Below, piece after piece: positions 58,936-64,000 of a DNA stretch of 64,000 nucleotides. Every line of letters starts with the position of its first letter. Position 1 is the first letter of the stretch. The notes beneath the pieces were generated by a model. The model was not told where the DNA came from. It saw only the letters and a list, made by a program, of their open reading frames with translations, and searched no databases. A program made the position numbers and the translations under genes. The stretch is from an uncultured Methanobrevibacter sp. (GTDB lineage Archaea; Methanobacteriota; Methanobacteria; Methanobacteriales; Methanobacteriaceae): contig NZ_CALGFC010000029.1 of the NCBI RefSeq assembly GCF_937881195.1, positions 8,586 to 72,585 of the forward strand, in the 5' to 3' direction.

Positions 58936-59412
58936 TTATATTTCAAGATTCCAAATATCATCACCAATATAATGAATATTCTGTATAGCTTTTCCAGAAT
59001 CATTTTCAACCATTTCTTCTCCACTAATTTCTGCTATTCCTATAGCTAATGGTTTTTTATGAGTTTCTTCAACAACTATAACTACATCACCTTGATTGAT
59101 ATTGTCATCAGCTAAAACAATTCCAGGACTCATTATATCTGCACCATTTGTAACAAATTTAATGGCACCCATGTCTACAACAACTTTTTTCCCACCAATT
59201 TCATTTTCCAAAGCAGCTTTTAATGTTGGGAATGGTTTATCATCAATAATTATTATATGTGGTTCTCCATCAACAAGTACAAATGGATTTGGATCAACTT
59301 CTAAGTATTCTACACTAGCTTTATTTGGAATTATGTCAGAATAGTCTCCTAAATCATTTTTTAATTCTTTTAACTTCTTTTTTTTAAGATGATGTCTTTG
59401 TTTAACTTTCAA
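58936..59412 (-). CDS. PUA-domain RNA-binding protein (MCT1/Tma20-like)
   Basis: This minus-strand protein has 158 residues if it starts at TTG 59412, six bases after AAGGTG. ATG 59439 would place the ribosome-binding site inside the gene. It begins with the basic segment [20 protein letters not shown], then a middle domain ([37 protein letters not shown]). The C-terminal PUA domain has [39 protein letters not shown]. Its eukaryotic relatives MCT1/Tma20 act in translation re-initiation. In archaea it precedes arfB here and is probably co-transcribed. Confidence 0.83.
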   Translation of the reverse strand: MKVKQRHHLKKKKLKELKNDLGDYSDIIPNKASVEYLEVDPNPFVLVDGEPHIIIIDDKPFPTLKAALENEIGGKKVVVDMGAIKFVTNGADIMSPGIVLADDNINQGDVVIVVEETHKKPLAIGIAEISGEEMVENDSGKAIQNIHYIGDDIWNLEI

Positions 59413-59659
59413 AATAAACACCTTGCAATCACTAAACATTATGTTATTAAGAGTATTTTTAATATACTCTATAGGGAGGAATGTTTAATATATAATTTGT
59501 ATATATAATATTAGATTTTTATAATATAGATATTTTTTGAAATAATTTTATAAACTATTTATTAAAATAGCTCAAACTAAAAATTTAAATAATTAAGAAT
59601 TTTAACTATTATATATTTTAACTATATTTTAATAATATCTAAAATATATTTAATCACAT

Positions 59660-59781
59660 CTAAATTATATTATTATATCTAGATTATATCATTATATCTA
59701 AATTATATAGTTAATTATATCTAAATTATATTATTATATCTAGATTATATCATTATATCTAAAGTATATAGTTAAATTACA
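59660..59781 (+). repeat. 61-bp tandem duplication upstream of marR
   Basis: Two head-to-tail copies of a 61-base unit built from ATTATATCTAGATTATAT-like sub-repeats are found, with a few mismatches near the end of the second copy. The remainder of the 478-base gap between the PUA and marR genes contains TTTTAACTAT twice (about 59610 and 59627), the half-site also found upstream of the tautomerase gene. Confidence 0.75.
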
Positions 59782-59890
59782 TCTAAATTATATTTAAATT
59801 AAATTTTTTGATAAATTAAATTTATAAATTTATTTATTGATCCATATTAATCTACTTTGATTCATATTATCAAAAAGAATTGGTGAAATT

Positions 59891-60328
59891 ATGAAAGATA
59901 GAAAAATGAATGAATTGACGGATAATATTTTGATGCTTCCTGCTTTTTATCAGAAAGTAGTATCATCAAAAAATCGTAAATTTAAATCTCCGATTTATTA
60001 TCAGATAATCTGTATCTTAGAACGAGAAGGAAATCTCCCTATGTCTGTTATTGGTGATAAATTATTTTTATCTAGGCCTAATATGACTTGGAACATTGAT
60101 AAACTAGTAAATGATGGAATTGTTCAGCGAATTGCAGATGAAAAAGATCGTAGGGTAATTAAAATATCTTTAACTCCTAAAGGGAGAGACTTCATGAAAA
60201 AATCACGTATACAAGTGAATAAAGATATTAAAATGAATTTATCTTCTTTATCTGATGAAGAGTTTAAAGATTTGTACAATGGGGTAAAAATTATTAAAAA
60301 AATTTTGTTTAAAATTCGACAATCATAA
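59891..60328 (+). CDS. MarR-family transcription regulator
   Basis: This 145-residue winged-helix protein has the MarR architecture: ICILEREGNLPMSVIGDKLFLSRPNMTWNIDKLVNDGIVQR, then IADEKDRRVIKISLTPKGRDFMKK (wing with DxRR motif). The start is ATG 59891, four bases after GGTGA. Half-sites TTTTAACTAT are seen both in its own upstream region and in the tautomerase promoter, so self-regulation and control of that gene are likely. MarR proteins respond to small phenolic or similar ligands in many cases; the ligand here is unknown. Confidence 0.9.
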   Translation: MKDRKMNELTDNILMLPAFYQKVVSSKNRKFKSPIYYQIICILEREGNLPMSVIGDKLFLSRPNMTWNIDKLVNDGIVQRIADEKDRRVIKISLTPKGRDFMKKSRIQVNKDIKMNLSSLSDEEFKDLYNGVKIIKKILFKIRQS

Positions 60329-60407
60329 GATTATTAATAATTGTTTTTCTTGTTTTTTGATTAATTTTTTAATTTAAATTGTTTATTTTCTTTTATGAAT
60401 ATTTTTT

Positions 60408-60548
60408 AATAAGAATCTTTCATTTAAATTAATTATTTTATTCTATAGATTTATTTTTTTAATAAGAATCTTTCATTTAAATTAATTATTTTATTCTATA
60501 GATTTATTTTTTTAATAAGAATCTTTCATTTAAATTAATTATTTTATT
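60408..60548 (+). repeat. 53-bp tandem repeat, 2.6 copies, between marR and the tautomerase gene
   Basis: The unit AATAAGAATCTTTCATTTAA... begins at 60408, 60461 and 60514. The first two copies are perfect and the third ends early. It is close to the promoter of the tautomerase gene. Confidence 0.8.
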
Positions 60549-60587
60549 TAATATGATATGTATTTCATAGATATTTTTAACAAAAGT

Positions 60588-60660
60588 TTTAAATATTAAT
60601 ATAGTTAAACTATTGAATAGTTAAAATTTTTAACTATTTAAATTTTAACTATAATATATA
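60588..60660 (+). promoter_or_regulatory. Tautomerase promoter with two MarR-like palindromes
   Basis: A TATA-like TTTAAATATT (60588-60597) is followed by ATAGTT-A-AACTAT (60601-60613) and the 23-bp dyad AATAGTTAAAA-T-TTTTAACTATT (60616-60638). A third TTTTAACTAT half-site is at about 60643-60652. The dyads cover the likely transcription start. The same half-site near marR suggests MarR is the binder. Confidence 0.65.
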
Positions 60661-60679
60661 ATAAAAAAGAGGGAATAAT

Positions 60680-60874
60680 ATGCCTGTAATCACATTTGAT
60701 GGACCTAAATTAACTAAAGAACAAAAAGAAAAAATTACAAAAGCATTTGCTGAATCTGCAAGTGAAATTATAGGATTACCAGTTCAAGCAATGGTAACTA
60801 TAATAAGAGAAAATGATTTAGAAAATATTGGATCTGGAAATATGTTATTGTGTAATATAAATGAAATGAAATAA
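60680..60874 (+). CDS. 4-oxalocrotonate tautomerase-family protein
   Basis: This 64-residue protein has the catalytic Pro directly after Met ([19 protein letters not shown]) and the family length of about 60. It should catalyse a keto-enol tautomerisation or a related reaction with an amino-terminal Pro base. The natural substrate in a methanogen is unknown. ATG 60680 follows GAGGGAATAAT. MarR-type operators lie directly upstream, so it may belong to a response to aromatic or other small compounds. Confidence 0.85.
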   Translation: MPVITFDGPKLTKEQKEKITKAFAESASEIIGLPVQAMVTIIRENDLENIGSGNMLLCNINEMK

Positions 60875-61318
60875 TTAATTAAATATTTAAATATACTTTA
60901 TTTTTTATATCATTATTTTATCTTACTAATAACCTATTATATTTTTATAATTTTTTTATTTAATTATTGGATTGAATAAATAACTTTGATATTTAGAATT
61001 TGTCTATTTTTATTTTTATTTTTTATTTTTATTCTTTTATTTTTATTTTTATTTTTTTCTTTTTCCATTTTAATTTTCTATTTTTCCTTTTTAATTTTCT
61101 CTTTTTACTTTTTATTTTATTATTTTTATTATTTTAAGAACAAAACATCTTTTAATTTTCATTTGCTAAAATTAATAAAATTATAAAAAAATAAATAAAA
61201 TGATTTTAATATTTTTTATTATACATATTAGAATTATTTTTTTCAAATAAGTGAGCCTTGTTGAAAATCAAATATGAGATTTGAAAGTCAGTTTAAACAT
61301 TTGATTTAATGAAAATTA
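60875..61318. other. 444-base spacer with T-rich low complexity
   Basis: A T-rich run of TTTTTATTTT units (about 61008-61120) gives Phe/Leu-rich frames that I consider spurious. A TCAAAT-ATGAG-ATTTGA hairpin lies at 61268-61284. A GTGAGCCTTG patch (61250) is slightly GC-richer. No gene is assigned. Confidence 0.45.
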
Positions 61319-61355
61319 TACACTAGTGTAGAAAACTATAGAAAAATTTATATAA
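61319..61355 (+). promoter_or_regulatory. Perfect 12-bp palindrome before a TATA box
   Basis: TACACTAGTGTA (61319-61330) is a perfect dyad about 15-25 bases before AATTTATATAATTT (about 61345-61358). It stands out in AT-only DNA and may be the operator of the transporter gene at 61428. Confidence 0.55.
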
Positions 61356-61427
61356 TTTCATTTAATTATATATATAAAGTTAAAAAACTATTGATTTTAG
61401 TAATAAAAAATAATTTTAAGTATTTTC

Positions 61428-62828
61428 ATGAAAATAAATGGCAAAACTTTAGTTGGCTTTGATAAATTTATTTTAATGGCATTGTATGTTGAAGGCCCAC
61501 TAAATTTAACTCAAATTGATGATAAAACAATTATCTTTATTTCTTCTATATGGTACCAACAATGGAATGAGATAGATAAATCTTTCTTAAATTCTATTAT
61601 TGATAATATTGAGAGGTTAAGATGTTTTTTCAAAAAAAAATCTTTAGATAGTGACGATGAGATTGAAACTAAAAAAGGAAGTTTAGGTTCTATAAATCGT
61701 TTTATAAAATTGACTGAGTTTGGTTTAGTTGAAAAAAGTATTAATGAAAACAATAGCGATGAATTTTATAAATTAACTGTTTTTGGGGAAGAAAAAGGAG
61801 AATATCTTGTCAATTCTATGAAAAAAAGAGGAAAAGAAATTGATAAGTATTTTTTTAATACTAATGCAGTAGCTAGGAACAATATTTTCATTGATTTCTT
61901 TTTAGCTATTTTGAAATTATCTGCTGGATTTATTAGTGGAAGTGTAGGTTTAATATCTGATGGTCTTGATGCAATAACAGATACAATATCTGCATTTTTT
62001 GTTTGGTTAGGAATTAAATTCCATCATGAATTTTTAAGTACAATTCTTGTTATTATTATGTTGTTTGTAGCTGGTTTTAGTGCTGCTTATGAATCAATAA
62101 CCCGAATTATTGAAATATTAAATAATACTGTTAACCCAATTAATCAAGTTCCTTTAGTTGTTGCTGTTGAAGGTATTGCGATTTTATCTGCAATTGGATT
62201 ATTTATATATCAGAGGCATGTAGGAAGATCTTATAATAATTTAACCATTATTTCACAATCAGTTGATTCTAAAAATCATATATTCATAGGTTCTGCAGTT
62301 ATTATTGGCGCAATATTATCTTTATTTAATATATTTTGGGTTGATGCAATAGTAGGAATTTTCATAGCATTTGGAATTTTAAGAGATGCTTTTGGACTTT
62401 TAAAAGATGCAAAATCTTCCTATGAGGGTGAAGAAACTGATTTTTCTAAATATAAAACCTTTTTTGGAGATTACATAAACATAAATCATTTGGAGACATT
62501 TAGACTTTGGATTTTATTTGCAATTCGCAATAAAAATATTAATACTCAAAAAGAATTAGTTAAATCATTTAATGAGATATTTAAAGATAATTATATTCCA
62601 GTCATCTCTGAACTTGATTTAATTCCCAATGAAAATTTAGATTTTCAAAATAACTTTGAGGAAATTATCAGTCATTTGATTGATAATAATTGGGTTGAAA
62701 AAAATGGAGATAATTATAAAATAACCGAATTAGGATTAGAACATTTAGATTCTATATTAAATGATTTTAACACTTTTGATGTTAAATTTTCCGATTCTCT
62801 ACTTCTTAAGTTGTCTAATGAACAGTAG
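61428..62828 (+). CDS. Cation diffusion facilitator-like membrane protein flanked by winged-helix-like domains
   Basis: This 466-residue protein has three parts. Residues about 10-135 look like a winged helix (FDKFILMALYVEGPLNLTQI; RFIKLTEFGLVEKSI; YKLTVFGEEKGEYLVNSM). Residues about 150-340 form five or six membrane helices with the CDF motif GLISDGLDAITDT (D181xxxD185). Residues about 355-455 are again winged-helix-like (INTQKELVKSF; NNWVEKNGDNYKITELGLEHL). The second CDF metal motif, normally HxxxD, reads H284xxxG288. It may be a membrane sensor-regulator or a transporter with ligand-sensing wings rather than a simple efflux pump. ATG 61428 has no clear ribosome-binding site. Confidence 0.78.
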   Translation: MKINGKTLVGFDKFILMALYVEGPLNLTQIDDKTIIFISSIWYQQWNEIDKSFLNSIIDNIERLRCFFKKKSLDSDDEIETKKGSLGSINRFIKLTEFGLVEKSINENNSDEFYKLTVFGEEKGEYLVNSMKKRGKEIDKYFFNTNAVARNNIFIDFFLAILKLSAGFISGSVGLISDGLDAITDTISAFFVWLGIKFHHEFLSTILVIIMLFVAGFSAAYESITRIIEILNNTVNPINQVPLVVAVEGIAILSAIGLFIYQRHVGRSYNNLTIISQSVDSKNHIFIGSAVIIGAILSLFNIFWVDAIVGIFIAFGILRDAFGLLKDAKSSYEGEETDFSKYKTFFGDYININHLETFRLWILFAIRNKNINTQKELVKSFNEIFKDNYIPVISELDLIPNENLDFQNNFEEIISHLIDNNWVEKNGDNYKITELGLEHLDSILNDFNTFDVKFSDSLLLKLSNEQ

Positions 62829-62956
62829 TGTTGTAAAAAATTAATATGCTGAATAAAATACTTTCAATATTGTGAAAATTCAAATAATTAATTGGTTAAA
62901 GTTATATTATTGAAAAAGCATAGTATTAAAATGTATATGCTGGTATTTGAGGATAT

Positions 62957-63013
62957 TATTTAAAATTTTATTATTTTAAATTTTATTATTTTAAATTTTA
63001 TTATTTTAAATTT
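62957..63013 (+). repeat. 15-bp tandem repeat before the TMEM175-like gene
   Basis: About 3.7 copies of AAATTTTATTATTTT occur head to tail, ending 35 bases before the start of the next gene. Confidence 0.75.
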
Positions 63014-63046
63014 ATTGTTATATTAATTTAGATATGATGTGGAATT

Positions 63047-63688
63047 ATGAAAACTATCTTTGAGAAAACAGATCAAGGAGACTTTGTTTCTACTGGAAGT
63101 GCTGAAGCTATAACTGATGGTGTTTTTGCTGTTGCTATGACAATTTTAGTTTTAGCTATTCATATTCCTAATAAAGATGAATTAGGGTCAATGGTTCAGC
63201 TAAATTCATATTTACAAGGATTTACAATTGATATATTTTTGTTTGTTTTGTGTTTTTTAATTTTAGGATCTATCTGGATTGAAATAAGATTTTTACTACA
63301 CAATTTAGAGAAAATAGACAAAAGATTCATGTGGATGACATTATTAATCTTAATGTTTGTAGTATTAGTTCCAGTAACATATCCCTTAATAAGTGATTTT
63401 GGAACACAATTTTTTATATTTAGATATTTATTCCATATAAATTTATTATTGATTGGGCTTTTAATGCTATTTCAATATATTTATGCAGAAAAGAAAGGCT
63501 TTTTTAGCAATATTGAAAATTACGCTTATAAAAAAAGAACTGCATTTTTCTTCCCATTAATTGCTTTTATAGCTTTAATTCTTTCATTTTTTATTTCTGG
63601 AAGTAGTGTTATATACTTTTTACTCTTCTTTGATAATTTTATAGTCAAAATTCCTGATTATATAACAAATAAGTTTAAAAATAGCTAA
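63047..63688 (+). CDS. TMEM175/DUF1211-family potassium channel-like protein
   Basis: This 213-residue protein has about six membrane helices. The first helix has EAITDGVFAVAMTILVLAIHIP, which corresponds to the family motif RxxxFSDGVFAIAxTLL; here the Arg and Phe-Ser positions read Glu and Ile-Thr. LVPVTYPLISDFGTQ is a typical second block. The bacterial and archaeal relatives form K+-permeable tetramers. ATG 63047 lies after GATATGATGTGGAATT. It follows the CDF-like gene after a 218-base gap. Confidence 0.82.
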   Translation: MKTIFEKTDQGDFVSTGSAEAITDGVFAVAMTILVLAIHIPNKDELGSMVQLNSYLQGFTIDIFLFVLCFLILGSIWIEIRFLLHNLEKIDKRFMWMTLLILMFVVLVPVTYPLISDFGTQFFIFRYLFHINLLLIGLLMLFQYIYAEKKGFFSNIENYAYKKRTAFFFPLIAFIALILSFFISGSSVIYFLLFFDNFIVKIPDYITNKFKNS

Positions 63689-64000
63689 AATAATTCTTTA
63701 TAATATAATAAAAAATTTTATTTTTTTAAATTTTCTTTAATTTTATGTTCTATTTTTAATATATTTTGTTTGTTCTTAATATCATATAGGAATTTTTCAT
63801 TATAGGTGGTAATGATAATCCTCTATTTTATTTTAAGTGGTTATTTGTTTGATTTTTTGGTTTGTTTTTAATTTTACTCTATTATTTGTTTTTTTCTTTT
63901 TATAGTATTTTTTATTATTTTTTGGGAAGTTATATATATTAGAATGTTTATATAATTTATTATAATATTACATAGTGAGTATTCACATATATTTTTTTTA
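63689..64000. other. Final 312 bases, no gene seen
   Basis: T-rich sequence with a 19-codon hydrophobic frame behind AGGTGGTA (from 63812) that I do not call. A TATA-like GTTTATATAATTT (about 63946-63958) precedes GTGA-GTAT-TCAC (about 63977-63988), a short dyad near the window edge. A gene may begin beyond the window. Confidence 0.4.

Noticed and set aside
58875..59024. 50-residue N-terminal extension of ArfB
   Set aside because: The ATG at 58874 has a good ribosome-binding site and begins the conserved domain. The extension overlaps the PUA gene in another frame.
60986..61186. 66-codon Phe/Leu-rich frame
   Set aside because: It is an artefact of TTTTTATTTT repeats and has no ribosome-binding site.
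63812..63871. 19-codon hydrophobic frame with AGGTGGTA upstream
   Set aside because: Too short to support; no conserved context inside the window.

Overview
The window is a very AT-rich archaeal chromosome segment from a hydrogenotrophic methanogen of the order Methanobacteriales, most probably a Methanobrevibacter. The evidence is the Eha energy-converting hydrogenase with its 6- and 10-cluster polyferredoxins, formyltransferase Ftr, the archaeal exosome/proteasome superoperon, ArfB of F420/riboflavin synthesis, and a beta-helix adhesin-like protein typical of gut Methanobrevibacter. Almost all genes are on the + strand. Spacers are long, AT-rich and full of short tandem repeats. I saw no rRNA, tRNA, CRISPR array, insertion sequence or prophage.

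Region 1 (1-12.9 kb) is C1/energy metabolism. It holds the 3' end of the eha operon (ehaO, ehaP, ehaQ, ehaR), ftr, a PfkB-type kinase, an ADP-forming acyl-CoA synthetase, a third polyferredoxin with six clusters and a CBS-domain protein. Region 2 (12.9-21.2 kb) is cell surface: a sugar-nucleotide epimerase, a flavin-type oxidase-fold protein, a glycosyltransferase, a 1234-residue secreted adhesin with about 27 GGAI repeats, and an AhpD-like protein lacking the usual cysteines.

Region 3 (21.6-34.3 kb) is the archaeal information-processing superoperon, stretched by AT-rich spacers: rpl15e, COG1325 protein, rnp3, rnp2, psmA, sbds, rrp4, rrp41, rrp42, rpl37ae, rpoP, brix, pcc1, pfdB, DUF3194. 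The pcc1 gene has no ATG/GTG/TTG start and appears to begin at ATT behind a perfect Shine-Dalgarno site. A small, strongly structured candidate ncRNA with its own promoter follows at about 34.57 kb.

Region 4 (35.8-43 kb) is ion and metal transport. It contains feoA-feoB behind five DtxR-like palindromes, a small zinc-ribbon protein, a BASS/ACR3-type transporter, a potassium channel, a HisA-related protein and a 58-residue membrane protein on the minus strand. Region 5 (43.5-49 kb) is pdxS, then a 1.9-kb gene-poor stretch carrying an NrpR-like GGAA-N6-TTCC operator at a promoter, then amtB-glnK with its own palindrome-flanked promoter.

Region 6 (49-64 kb) holds a COG1202-type helicase with an Asn/Lys-rich insert, three small membrane-anchored low-complexity proteins, an XRE-cupin regulator with thioesterase and acyl-CoA synthetase, a YigZ/IMPACT protein, a minus-strand PUA protein-arfB pair, marR with a tautomerase gene sharing operator half-sites, a CDF-like transporter flanked by two apparent winged-helix domains, and a TMEM175-like channel. 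The most unusual signals are the non-canonical starts, the candidate ncRNA at 34.57 kb, the nitrogen-type promoter with no nearby ORF, and the regulator-transporter fusion.
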